DNA from: Candidatus Coproplasma excrementipullorum
GTDB lineage: Bacteria > Bacillota > Clostridia > Christensenellales > Borkfalkiaceae
Assembly (NCBI GenBank): GCA_018714165.1
Contig: DVNU01000091.1
Coordinates: forward strand, 1 to 42,727
Direction of reading: 5' to 3'
Length of the DNA stretch: 42,727 nt
Of this stretch, positions 1 to 7,454 are shown one piece after another. The position numbers and the translations under genes are program-made. Within the stretch, counting starts at the first letter, position 1; each line of letters starts with the position of its first letter. The notes under the pieces were generated by a model, which was given only the letters and a program-made list of their open reading frames with translations, was not told the origin of the DNA and did not search any database.

Positions 1-97
1 GATATAGTTTTCATGAGTAACAGTTCTTTTTTTGGGTGTTGTTTTTTTGTGGTGATTAAACTATATCACAAAATCAGAACTTGTTACTCTTTTTTTA
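1..97. repeat. Interleaved inverted repeats (pseudoknot-like), possible terminator
   Basis: Two inverted repeats are interdigitated. Arm a (1-10, GATATAGTTT) matches a' (58-67) perfectly over 10 bp. Arm b (15-27, GAGTAACAGTTCT) matches b' (76-89) with one extra T. The order a-b-a'-b' is that of an H-type pseudoknot. Arm b' is followed by seven T (90-96), so b/b' could act as an intrinsic terminator for a gene left of the window. The spacer holds two T-runs. A smaller competing hairpin pairs 45-51 with 67-73. No coding frame is visible. Confidence 0.45.
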
Positions 98-160
98 TGC
101 TCACTTGTCTCACATCTATTGTAATCATACAGGGTAAATTAATTTATTATCCGACAAATA

Positions 161-190
161 TTGACAATGTGTAAAGTTTATTGCTATAAT
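161..190 (+). promoter_or_regulatory. Sigma-A promoter for the GNAT gene
   Basis: TTGACA at 161-166 and TATAAT at 185-190 are separated by 18 bp. Both hexamers are consensus, and the predicted start lies about 30 nt before the GGAGGG ribosome binding site at 214-219. Confidence 0.75.
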
Positions 191-225
191 ATATGGTATA
201 GTCAGGCCGACCCGGAGGGATAAAT

Positions 226-1365
226 ATGATAGAAGTAGTTCAGATATCAGGCAAGCGCCAGAAGAAAAAGTTTTTTAAATTTTTAATCGATCTGTACAAG
301 GGCAATCCGTATGCCGCGCCCAATCTGTACTCGGACGAGTTCGACGAATTCGACCCCAACGTCAACGACGCCTTCCGCTTTGCCGACTGCAAAATGTTTC
401 TTGCATATAAGGACGGCAAGATTGCCGGCAGAATAGCCGGCATATGGCACCGCGGCTCAAACAACAAAACGGGGCTCAAACAGCTCCGCTTCACCCGCTT
501 CGACGTCATAGACGATTTCGAAGTGACAAAAGCACTTTTTCAGAAACTCTTCGACTGGGCAAGAGAATTGGGCATGAACGAAATTATCGGCCCCATCTCC
601 TTTTCCGACCTCAACGAGGAGGGTATGCTCATTGACGGGTTTGATAAGGACAGCACGTATATAGAGATATATAATTATCCATATTATGTAGAGCATATGA
701 AAAAGCTCGGCGCATATAAGGTGGTGGACTGGAACAGCTACAGGATGGCTGTTCCCGAAGCCGTAGACCCTCGTCTTGCACGCCTTGCCGAATCAATACA
801 AAAGCGTGGCGGCTACGAAATTCTGGACGTCAAAACCCTTATGAAGAAGGACAAAAAGGCGCTCGACAGGTATATCATGGAGTGTCTCGACGTTCTCGAC
901 GAAAGTTTTGCCCATCTCTACGGCACAAGCCCCTTGAATGATAAGCAGAAGCGCAGAGAGATGAATACCATCTACCAGGTGCTCGTTCCCGAATTCGCCG
1001 CCGTTGTGCTCAAGGACGACCACGTTGTATCCTACGGGTTTGTGATGCCCTCGATGCTAAAGGTGCTTCAGAAGGCGCGCGGCAGCATAATCCCCTTCGG
1101 TATTATTCCTTATATAAAGGCAATGGACAAGCCCGCTGTGGCGGATATGATGTCCATAGGTGTCCGTCACGACCACGCCAACAAGGGCACTGTGGCCATA
1201 ATTATGCACCACATACTTTGCGGTCTTATCGAAAAGGGCGTAAAATATCTTGAAACGGGCCCCGAACTCGAAACCAATCTCAACGTCCAGAACCTGTGGA
1301 AGAATTTCGACAGGCAGCTCGTAAAGCGCCGCCGCTGCTGGGGCATAGCTGTCCCTGAAATCTAA
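226..1365 (+). CDS. YghO-like GNAT-fold protein
   Basis: A 379-residue protein that resembles the YghO-type branch of the GNAT acyltransferase superfamily. Visible traits are an early strand-loop segment (FLAYKDGKIAGRIAG, residues about 58-72) and the block GPISFSDLNEEGML near residue 122, followed by an aromatic stretch with YNYPYY. A second GNAT-like half follows, with a VADMMSIGVRHDH segment (about 305-317). No membrane segment or signal peptide is seen, so it should be cytosolic. The substrate is unknown. The ATG follows GGAGGG by 6 nt. It has its own promoter, and a separate consensus promoter separates it from the polysaccharide genes, so a shared role is not implied. Family placement is from remembered motif patterns. 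Confidence 0.7.
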   Translation: MIEVVQISGKRQKKKFFKFLIDLYKGNPYAAPNLYSDEFDEFDPNVNDAFRFADCKMFLAYKDGKIAGRIAGIWHRGSNNKTGLKQLRFTRFDVIDDFEVTKALFQKLFDWARELGMNEIIGPISFSDLNEEGMLIDGFDKDSTYIEIYNYPYYVEHMKKLGAYKVVDWNSYRMAVPEAVDPRLARLAESIQKRGGYEILDVKTLMKKDKKALDRYIMECLDVLDESFAHLYGTSPLNDKQKRREMNTIYQVLVPEFAAVVLKDDHVVSYGFVMPSMLKVLQKARGSIIPFGIIPYIKAMDKPAVADMMSIGVRHDHANKGTVAIIMHHILCGLIEKGVKYLETGPELETNLNVQNLWKNFDRQLVKRRRCWGIAVPEI

Positions 1366-1428
1366 TAGCGAAAGTTGTAAAATTATCGTCGGGATTGTCT
1401 AAAATAAACTTTTTATAAACTTTAAGTG

Positions 1429-1457
1429 TTGACAAAACCCAATCGATTATTTATAAT
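1429..1457 (+). promoter_or_regulatory. Consensus sigma-A promoter of the exopolysaccharide operon
   Basis: TTGACA (1429-1434), a 17-bp spacer and TATAAT (1452-1457) match the ideal consensus at all 12 positions. The leader to the kinase start is about 80 nt and contains no recognised riboswitch. Confidence 0.85.
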
Positions 1458-1544
1458 GAGAGAGAAAGGGTACGTTTTTTACGCGCCCGCTTCAATAAAA
1501 CCGACCTCCGCGCATTTTGAATGGCGGGGTCAAGGAGTGTAAAT

Positions 1545-2969
1545 TTGGAAGCAAATAAAAACGACGATGTCATCAGGCTCGGCGATATATTCCGCGTTCT
1601 GTGGAAGAACATCATTTTAATCGCCATCATCACCGTGGCTGTATTTGTAGTCGGCATAATATACACCTTCGGCATTGCCAGTCCTCAGTATTCTTCTGAG
1701 CAGTCCTTTGTCGTTGCCGTACGTGACAACAGCACGGGCGATATAACTACAGGGACGCCGTCTACAACTGTCATCAATACAGTGTCAGGGCTTGTCACCG
1801 TAACCAACGTGCTTGAACCTGTTGCAACGGCGAATAACCTTTCTTTAAACGCGCTCAGAGATATGGTCACCGTAACGTCTGCGACCAATAACGGCATAAT
1901 CTCTATAACAGTGGAGTGCGGCGACCCCGATCAGGCAGAAAAATTGGCCAACGCAATCTTTGCAAGCCTTGAGGACTACCTTGAAAGAACTTCCATAAGC
2001 GACTATTACGGTTGTGCAGTGGTGGAGGCCTCCCCCGCAAGCCAGGCGGTATATACCTCGCCCAACAAGGTGTTGTATCTTGCCATATTCCTCATCGGCG
2101 GCCTTGTCGTCGGATGTATAGTGGCGTATGTCAAGGAATTCTGCTCCAGCAAGTTCCGCACCAGGGATGACATTGAATCCTACCTCGATGAAAAGGTTAT
2201 CGGATATTTTATCGACGACAAGAGCAAGGACAAGAATGTCAGCAAGGCCGAAAACGAGCGTCGCAGCGTTGAACTCGTCAAGCCCAGCGTTCGCAACTAC
2301 GAGCCGTATAACAAACTCTTTACTAATATAAAATATTCCGATGTGGACAATCCTTACCGCGTCATAATGTTTACCTCCTCGCAGGAGAAGGAGCTCAAGA
2401 GCAGTACGCTCGGCAATCTTGCCTGCTGTCTTGCCTACAACAAGCAGAATGTCGTCGTCATCGATATGGATATGCGCAAGCCAATCCAGCACAAGATGTT
2501 CAAGGTGCCAAAGGATAGCGGCATTATCGAATATATCGACGGCAGCTGCTCTAAGGACGACATCATCAAACACACCGAATACGGCGTTGATGTGATCACC
2601 GCAGGCAAAAAGGTAATCAATCCCATAGTTATCATAGAATCCTCCGGCTTCAAAAAGCTCATAGCCGAACTGGTAAAGGTTTACGACTATGTATTAATCG
2701 ATACGCCGCCCGCGCTCGCCTGCTCGGATGCGGCCGCCATCAGCAAGCTGTGCGACGGCGTTATATTCAACGTTGCCATGCGCGACGTCAAGAAGAAGAA
2801 GGCGGCGATTGCCCTGCAGAGCCTCAAGGATGTAGACGCAAAAATAATAGGCGTAAACGTCACCAAGGCCGAAGCCAGCAGGCACGACGATTCGTATTAC
2901 TATTACAGCGACAAATATTATATTTCCGCAAAGCCGAACGGCGACGGCTCCGACGGCGAATCCGCCTGA
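1545..2969 (+). CDS. Fused Wzz chain-length regulator / BY-kinase-like protein with a degenerate P-loop
   Basis: Polysaccharide co-polymerase fused to a bacterial tyrosine-kinase domain, which controls chain length and export at the membrane. The TTG at 1545 is preferred over the ATG at 1521: AAGGAG (1532-1537) sits 7 nt before the TTG, while nothing suitable precedes the ATG. That gives 474 residues. TM1 is at about 22-43, the extracytoplasmic Wzz part at 44-172 and TM2 at 174-197. The kinase-like domain follows, with Walker A' VVVIDMDMRKP (about 302-312), Walker B YVLIDTPP (about 382-389) and a C-terminal tyrosine cluster SYYYYSDKYY. The Walker A region is abnormal: SSQEKELKSST stands where the family has a GEGKST-type loop, so both glycines are missing while K-S remains. 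Fused forms are less usual in Firmicutes, where CpsC and CpsD are normally separate. Its stop overlaps the next start. Confidence 0.85.
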   Translation: MEANKNDDVIRLGDIFRVLWKNIILIAIITVAVFVVGIIYTFGIASPQYSSEQSFVVAVRDNSTGDITTGTPSTTVINTVSGLVTVTNVLEPVATANNLSLNALRDMVTVTSATNNGIISITVECGDPDQAEKLANAIFASLEDYLERTSISDYYGCAVVEASPASQAVYTSPNKVLYLAIFLIGGLVVGCIVAYVKEFCSSKFRTRDDIESYLDEKVIGYFIDDKSKDKNVSKAENERRSVELVKPSVRNYEPYNKLFTNIKYSDVDNPYRVIMFTSSQEKELKSSTLGNLACCLAYNKQNVVVIDMDMRKPIQHKMFKVPKDSGIIEYIDGSCSKDDIIKHTEYGVDVITAGKKVINPIVIIESSGFKKLIAELVKVYDYVLIDTPPALACSDAAAISKLCDGVIFNVAMRDVKKKKAAIALQSLKDVDAKIIGVNVTKAEASRHDDSYYYYSDKYYISAKPNGDGSDGESA

Positions 2970-3643
2970 TGATCGACATTCACAGCCACATATTGCCGGG
3001 TGTAGACGACGGTTCCCGCTCCCTTGAGATGACTAAAAATATCCTCGCCGAATACGTGAGGGAGGGGATTGAAAAGGTGATGTGTACGCCCCACCAGGGC
3101 AAGGCACTGCGCCGCCCCGAAGTTCTTAAGGCGGCGTTTGCAAAACTCGTCGATGATGTCAAAGACTACCCCGTTCAGTTGTTGCTCGGTTCGGAAATTT
3201 ATTACTATGAAGGAATGCTCCCCGACATAAATAGCGGCGAGCTTCTCACCCTCAACAATACAAAGTATGTGCTTGTCGAATTTTCCACGCGCAACGACGT
3301 CGTGTATATCCCCGATGCGGTGTACGATCTCTCCGTGGCAGGCTACAGACCCATAGTCGCCCATATCGAAAGGTACGATTACCTTAAGGAAAGCGCCTGG
3401 GCTGAGATAAAGGACAATGGTGCGCTCATACAGGTCAATGCGGCGTCATTTGCCAAAAAGGATTATGCAAAGACAATAAAGCGCCTGTTTAAAAGGGGTG
3501 TGGTCGATTTTATTGCATCAGACTGTCACAGCGACGGCCGCCGCAACGTCGATTTTACCGCCGCCCGCGCGTATATAACCAAAAAGGCGCCCAGAGAATA
3601 CTACAAGTTTTTCGGCGACAACGACATCTTCGCCGACATATAA
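2969..3643 (+). CDS. PHP-family protein-tyrosine phosphatase (CpsB/YwqE type)
   Basis: A 224-residue metal-dependent phosphatase expected to dephosphorylate the C-terminal tyrosines of the kinase encoded just upstream. PHP motifs are in order: HSH near the N-terminus (MIDIHSHILPGVDDGS), CTPHQ (about 31-35), a central glutamate in LLGSEIYYYEG, HIERYD (about 133) and ASDCHSD (about 191-197). These supply the His/Asp/Glu metal ligands. The ATG at 2969 overlaps the kinase stop (TGATG), so translation is coupled; a longer upstream reading frame runs inside the kinase gene and is not used. Pairing of Wzz/BY-kinase with a PHP phosphatase is typical of Gram-positive capsule loci. Confidence 0.9.
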   Translation: MIDIHSHILPGVDDGSRSLEMTKNILAEYVREGIEKVMCTPHQGKALRRPEVLKAAFAKLVDDVKDYPVQLLLGSEIYYYEGMLPDINSGELLTLNNTKYVLVEFSTRNDVVYIPDAVYDLSVAGYRPIVAHIERYDYLKESAWAEIKDNGALIQVNAASFAKKDYAKTIKRLFKRGVVDFIASDCHSDGRRNVDFTAARAYITKKAPREYYKFFGDNDIFADI

Positions 3644-3666
3644 TAATCAAACTCAATAAACACGTC

Positions 3667-3695
3667 AGGGCCGCCCGCTCAATGCGGGCGGCCCT
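3667..3695 (+). terminator. GC-rich hairpin after the phosphatase gene
   Basis: A 12-bp perfect stem (AGGGCCGCCCGC, 3667-3678, with 3684-3695) and a TCAAT loop lie 23 nt after the stop. The T-tract is poor (GCATTTATG), so termination may be partial. Confidence 0.65.
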
Positions 3696-4045
3696 GCATT
3701 TATGTGTGCGGCGACTTTTGCCGTGGAATGTTTGGCGTTTTGTCATCCACGCAAAAAATTTTTAAAAAAATTTAAAATTTGTGTCAGGTTTTGCCTCTGC
3801 CCGTGGATTTATTATGTGTTGCGTTGCAACGTGTTTATTAATTATTGAAGTTGCCGTTCAATATGCTGTTTGGCGTCAGGTGGCGGTTATATTTTCAAAT
3901 ATTCCGCAAACTAATTTAAAATTATAAAATGTGTCCCGGCTGCATAATTTGTTCCTAATTTTGGACAACTTTAACAAAAACCGCTGTATTATTATGTGTT
4001 CATCGCACATATCGCCTTAATTTGCCTCCTTGACCCTGCCAGATA
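3696..4045. other. AT-rich intergenic stretch with no gene found
   Basis: About 350 nt between the phosphatase terminator and the next promoter, part of a 503-nt gene-free gap. It is AT-rich with homopolymer runs near 3757-3780. It contains a perfect 10-bp palindrome (CGTTGCAACG, 3822-3831), and the phrase TATTATGTGTT occurs twice (about 3810-3820 and 3990-4000). No reading frame with a ribosome binding site and no tRNA-like fold was seen. It may be decayed sequence, or a spacer that isolates the first two polysaccharide genes. Confidence 0.5.
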
Positions 4046-4074
4046 TTGACAAACTACTCTTTTAGTTGTATTAT
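4046..4074 (+). promoter_or_regulatory. Sigma-A promoter for the second part of the exopolysaccharide locus
   Basis: TTGACA (4046-4051), a 17-bp spacer and TATTAT (4069-4074). Two further TATAAT-like hexamers follow at 4074-4079 and 4082-4087. The gene at 4147 begins about 65 nt downstream. Confidence 0.65.
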
Positions 4075-4146
4075 ATAATTGTATAATAATTGTATCAAAA
4101 CAATGGGTTGCCTGTTGTTTGTGCAATTAAATATGCGGAGGAATAA

Positions 4147-4617
4147 ATGCTCGGTATCATTCCCTTTATTATCGTCTTGGCTGTCGCGGCGCTCTGCGTC
4201 TGCGTAAGCGCGGCGATAAACAAGCTTAAAGTGCGCCAGCGAATAAGGCGCGCTCTTGTAAGGGTGTCGTATTCTGTCGCTTTGGGAATGGTCTGCGCGT
4301 CGTGCCTCAGGGCCAACATGTCCTCCTTTATAGAACTTGCGGAAAAATATTTCTGTTGCGACAGCGCCGGCAACTTCAGATTGTGTGTACAGTGGGCGTT
4401 TGGCTGGGAGTATCTGGCTGCGTTCAGGCTGGTATGCTTAATCGTCTTTGTCGTCATGGACACGATTCCCGTTTTAAGCCGCGGCGTGGAGCTCTGCTCG
4501 CACGGCTCTTCCGTGAGCACGGAGGCAGGCGTAAACTGCCCGTTTGTCCGCCGCGACGTTTTGTCCTATTGCAGGGTGCAACCCGTACACAGGCTGTTTT
4601 TAAAGTTTATTTCATAA
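4147..4617 (+). CDS. Small membrane protein of unknown function in the polysaccharide locus
   Basis: A 156-residue protein not assigned to a family. An N-terminal hydrophobic helix (about 2-23) is followed by a basic stretch (KLKVRQRIRRALVR). A second weakly hydrophobic segment containing two cysteines (about 43-53) and a third strong one (AFRLVCLIVFVVM, about 92-104) come next. The C-terminal 50 residues are polar with three cysteines and read less like a typical protein, so a frameshift near the end is possible. GGAG at 4138-4141 precedes the ATG at normal spacing, and a good promoter lies upstream, which supports expression. Its position between phosphatase and phosphoglycosyl transferase suggests, but does not show, a role in polymer assembly. 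Confidence 0.5.
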   Translation: MLGIIPFIIVLAVAALCVCVSAAINKLKVRQRIRRALVRVSYSVALGMVCASCLRANMSSFIELAEKYFCCDSAGNFRLCVQWAFGWEYLAAFRLVCLIVFVVMDTIPVLSRGVELCSHGSSVSTEAGVNCPFVRRDVLSYCRVQPVHRLFLKFIS

Positions 4618-4629
4618 AAACCTCATGAC

Positions 4630-4679
4630 CTCCGCGACGTCGGTGCGGAGACAGGCGTACAATTTTTGACCTTGTACGC
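4630..4679 (+). other. Two consecutive hairpins in the leader before the phosphoglycosyl transferase
   Basis: Hairpin 1 pairs CTCCGC (4630-4635) with GCGGAG (4645-4650). Hairpin 2 pairs GCGTACAA (4655-4662) with TTGTACGC (4672-4679). Neither is followed by a T-run. They could be mRNA processing or attenuation structures, or chance. Confidence 0.35.
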
Positions 4680-4754
4680 GATTATTGCGTGTGGGGGAGT
4701 GATGTGCGCACGTTTTATTGTGTAGTTCACACCATATAAAAAAGAGGTTTGTAT

Positions 4755-5465
4755 ATGCAGCAAGAAAATTTAGAAAGGGATAACGGCCGGTCAGAGGTTC
4801 AGTCCTCGTCGCAGCCTGCCGCGCGCCCTCAATATAAGGCTGAAAAGCGGTATATCTACCGCTTTGTAAAGCGTACTTTTGATATTATTTCGTCCGGTCT
4901 CGTCCTCATCGTGTTCTCGTGGCTGTTTATAATCATTGCGGTTGTCGTTAAATTCAGCGACGGCGGCAAGATCATCTATAAGCACGAAAGAATGGGCAAG
5001 AACGGCAAACATATTCATATTTCAAAGTTCAGAAGCATGAAGCCGGGTGCGGACAAGCTCGAAAAGATGCTTACGCCCGAACAACTCGAACAGTATAAGC
5101 GCGAATTCAAAGTCGACGGCGACCCCCGCATCACCAAGGTGGGCAAATTTTTGCGCAAGACCTCCCTCGACGAGCTTCCCCAGATCTGGGATATCTTCTG
5201 CGGCAGAATATCTGTCGTCGGGCCACGGCCGCTTATGGAGGATGAGGTTAGGGATAAATACGGCGCCGACGCCGCCAAACTGCTCTCCGTCAAGCCCGGC
5301 ATGATAGGCTGGTGGGCGGCCAACGGCAGGAGTAATGTCACCTACGAGAGCGGCGAAAGGCAGGCCCTCGAACTTTACTATGTTGACCATTGTTCAATTT
5401 GGATGGACATTAAAATTATGTTCAAATCTATAATTTCCGTCTTCCGCGGCGACGGAGCAAAATAA
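4755..5465 (+). CDS. Undecaprenyl-phosphate sugar phosphotransferase (small WcaJ/PglC-type)
   Basis: Transfers the first sugar-1-phosphate from a UDP-sugar to undecaprenyl phosphate, starting the repeat unit at the inner face of the membrane. The 236-residue length is that of the single-domain monotopic class with one membrane-inserted helix (about 38-63). Family hallmarks are FKVKRTFDII-like entry (here FVKRTFDIISS), KFRSMKPGAD, DPRITKVGKFLRKTSLDELPQ with the catalytic Asp-Glu pair, the SVVGPRPL motif, and KPGMIGWW near the C-terminus. The ATG at 4755 lies 7 nt after AAAGAGG; the TTG at 4749 is too close to that site. The first 25 residues are polar and glutamine/serine-rich, a cytosolic extension. 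The specific sugar cannot be read from sequence. Confidence 0.92.
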   Translation: MQQENLERDNGRSEVQSSSQPAARPQYKAEKRYIYRFVKRTFDIISSGLVLIVFSWLFIIIAVVVKFSDGGKIIYKHERMGKNGKHIHISKFRSMKPGADKLEKMLTPEQLEQYKREFKVDGDPRITKVGKFLRKTSLDELPQIWDIFCGRISVVGPRPLMEDEVRDKYGADAAKLLSVKPGMIGWWAANGRSNVTYESGERQALELYYVDHCSIWMDIKIMFKSIISVFRGDGAK

Positions 5466-5476
5466 GCGGAGCCGAT

Positions 5477-6250
5477 ATGAATATTAAAATTATAGTCGCC
5501 ACGCACAAAAAATACCGCATGCCCGATGATGAAATGTATCTTCCCGTGCATGTCGGCGCCGATGGAAAGACGGATGCCGATGGAAATCCTCTCGATTTGG
5601 GTTTCACCAAGGACAATACGGGCGATAACATATCTGCAAAAAACTATTGCTACTGTGAACTCACGGGGCTGTACTGGGAGTGGAAGAACATGGAGGCCGA
5701 ATATCTCGGCCTTGTTCATTACAGAAGGCACTTCAGGGGCCGTTTGTTCGGCAGAAAATTTGATAAAATCCTCACTGGCGCCCAGGCCGAAAAGTTGCTT
5801 GCCGGACACAGTGTGCTGTTGCCCAAAAAGCGCCATTACTATATCGAAACCAACAGAAGCCAGTACATTCACGCCCATCACGCCGAGGGGCTTGACTGTA
5901 CCGAACAGGTCATAAACGAATTCTGGCCCGATTATTCCGCCGCTTTCGCAAATGTTATGGACAGGACTGCGGGGCACAGGTTCAACATGATGATAATGCG
6001 CCGCGATCTGTTCAACGACTATTGCGCATGGTTGTTCGATGTGCTTTTCAAGGTGGAGTCGAGAATTGATATTTCGGAGTGGACGCCCGTCGAACAGCGC
6101 GTGTTCGGCTATCTGTCCGAACGCCTTTTGGATGTCTGGCTGGAAAAAAATTGCATTGAATACAAGGACATTCCCTACGAGTTTATGGAAAACCAGAACT
6201 GGTTTAAAAAAATAGCTAAATTTATCTCAAGGAAGTTCGGCCGCGGTTAG
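5477..6250 (+). CDS. DUF4422 glycosyltransferase-like protein, copy 1
   Basis: A 257-residue cytosolic protein of the DUF4422 family, found in capsule and exopolysaccharide loci and treated as glycosyltransferases. Diagnostic blocks are the start IKIIVATHKKY, NTGDNISAKN followed by YCELTGLYWEWKN (about 52-73), YLGLVHYRR (about 78-86), HRFNMMIMRRDLF (about 165-177) and RVFGYLSERLLDVW (about 208-221). GCGGAG lies 7 nt before the ATG, 11 nt after the previous stop. A paralogue with the same blocks lies four genes downstream at 9456. The two probably add different sugars, or the same sugar at two positions, of the repeat unit. Donor and linkage are unknown. Confidence 0.85.
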   Translation: MNIKIIVATHKKYRMPDDEMYLPVHVGADGKTDADGNPLDLGFTKDNTGDNISAKNYCYCELTGLYWEWKNMEAEYLGLVHYRRHFRGRLFGRKFDKILTGAQAEKLLAGHSVLLPKKRHYYIETNRSQYIHAHHAEGLDCTEQVINEFWPDYSAAFANVMDRTAGHRFNMMIMRRDLFNDYCAWLFDVLFKVESRIDISEWTPVEQRVFGYLSERLLDVWLEKNCIEYKDIPYEFMENQNWFKKIAKFISRKFGRG

Positions 6251-6269
6251 CAGAACAATGGGGGGTATA

Positions 6270-7454
6270 ATGTCAAAAGACAAGAACGGCGCCATATATC
6301 TGTGTGTTTTGTACTGTTTTCTTGAAATAATGGTCAGCACTGAGATTATATACCTTGTTCCCGACTCGTTTTTCTCGTTGCTCAAATATATCGTGGCAGC
6401 AATAATGACAGTGTATCTAATATACGATATCCGTCATTTAAAATACAATTCTGCGCACATCCCTGTCATATTGTGCTTTTTTGTGGCGATTTGCACCGTC
6501 ATTTTTGCCCGCTCTTTGCAAATATACTCATACCTGCTCATTTTGATGCTGTTGCGCAACTACAGTTTTAAAGAAATTTTACGTTCAATGTACATTATGT
6601 TATGGGCGGTATTTCTTTTTACCGTACTGATGTCGTTGATCAATATCTACCCCAATATCGATCATTCCAGAAACGGAACCGACAGAAACGCTCTCGGCTT
6701 CGGAGCGCCCACTCTGGGTCAGAGCGTGTTGCTCTTTTTGTTGCTTTCACACTTTTATTTAAGCAAAAAAAAGATGTCGTACATTGCGATTGCGCTGTAT
6801 TTTGTGCTGTTTTCCGTGATGTATGCTTTCACGGCGGGTCGCACGGGCTTTTATCTTTCCATTCTGGCCGTGGCGGTGATTGTCTTTTATAAATTGTGCA
6901 ACAAGGCAGGCTTTTTCAATAAATTCTTTTCATCGAACGCGCTGTGCCTTGTTCTTGTTGCGGCGCCGTTTATATTTTTGATTTTTTCGCTCATACTCAC
7001 ATATCTCTACGAAATAGGCCTTCCTTTTGCCGTAAAGCTCAATGATCTGCTCTCCACGCGCCTGTTGCTTCAGATGAATGCCTTCAATGAAAGGGAAATA
7101 ACCCTCTTCGGGCAGGATATCGTTTGGATGAACGAACAGGGCGTTTATATCGGTGTGGATAATTCATATCTGTACCATCTGTTCAACTACGGAATCATCG
7201 TTTTTTTAGGAGCGCTTGTTCTGTACAGTTATCTGCTGTATGAGGCGTGGCGGAGGGGCGACATCTGTATGTTGCTTATTCTTTCAATCATTCTTCTGGA
7301 TGGTTTGGTAGAGCCCTATATGCTCGATTTCAAATATAATTATTTCATACTCTGCGCAAGCAGTTATCTGTTTGCAAAAAAGCGATTAAAGCAGGGTTAT
7401 AAAAACAGTCTGGTATTCAAAATAAAACTCAAGCGTAAGGAGCATACGGCATGA
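6270..7454 (+). CDS. O-antigen/exopolysaccharide polymerase (Wzy-like)
   Basis: A polytopic membrane protein of 394 residues with about ten hydrophobic helices, expected to polymerise lipid-linked repeat units outside the membrane. A central hydrophilic loop (about residues 265-300, containing STRLLLQMNAF and GQDIVW) fits the large periplasmic loop of Wzy/WaaL-type proteins, and the phrase FTAGRTGFYL (about 189-198) matches the conserved TGSRTGFL-like motif of that superfamily. The ATG at 6270 is preferred over the ATG at 6258 because the GGGGGG run at 6260-6265 gives it a ribosome binding site. The final codons overlap the next gene by 4 nt (ATGA). Wzy proteins diverge fast, so the call rests on topology, the RTG motif and context. 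Confidence 0.8.
   Translation: MSKDKNGAIYLCVLYCFLEIMVSTEIIYLVPDSFFSLLKYIVAAIMTVYLIYDIRHLKYNSAHIPVILCFFVAICTVIFARSLQIYSYLLILMLLRNYSFKEILRSMYIMLWAVFLFTVLMSLINIYPNIDHSRNGTDRNALGFGAPTLGQSVLLFLLLSHFYLSKKKMSYIAIALYFVLFSVMYAFTAGRTGFYLSILAVAVIVFYKLCNKAGFFNKFFSSNALCLVLVAAPFIFLIFSLILTYLYEIGLPFAVKLNDLLSTRLLLQMNAFNEREITLFGQDIVWMNEQGVYIGVDNSYLYHLFNYGIIVFLGALVLYSYLLYEAWRRGDICMLLILSIILLDGLVEPYMLDFKYNYFILCASSYLFAKKRLKQGYKNSLVFKIKLKRKEHTA

Noticed and set aside
3696-4045. Gene-free gap considered as a possible CRISPR, tRNA or origin region.
   Set aside because: No regular repeats, no tRNA arm pattern and no DnaA-box cluster were seen; only one short palindrome and one 11-base repeat.
4302-4628. Alternative 108-codon frame overlapping the membrane gene at 4147.
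   Set aside because: No ribosome binding site and an arginine-rich, non-hydrophobic composition; the 4147 frame has a promoter, ribosome binding site and membrane helices.
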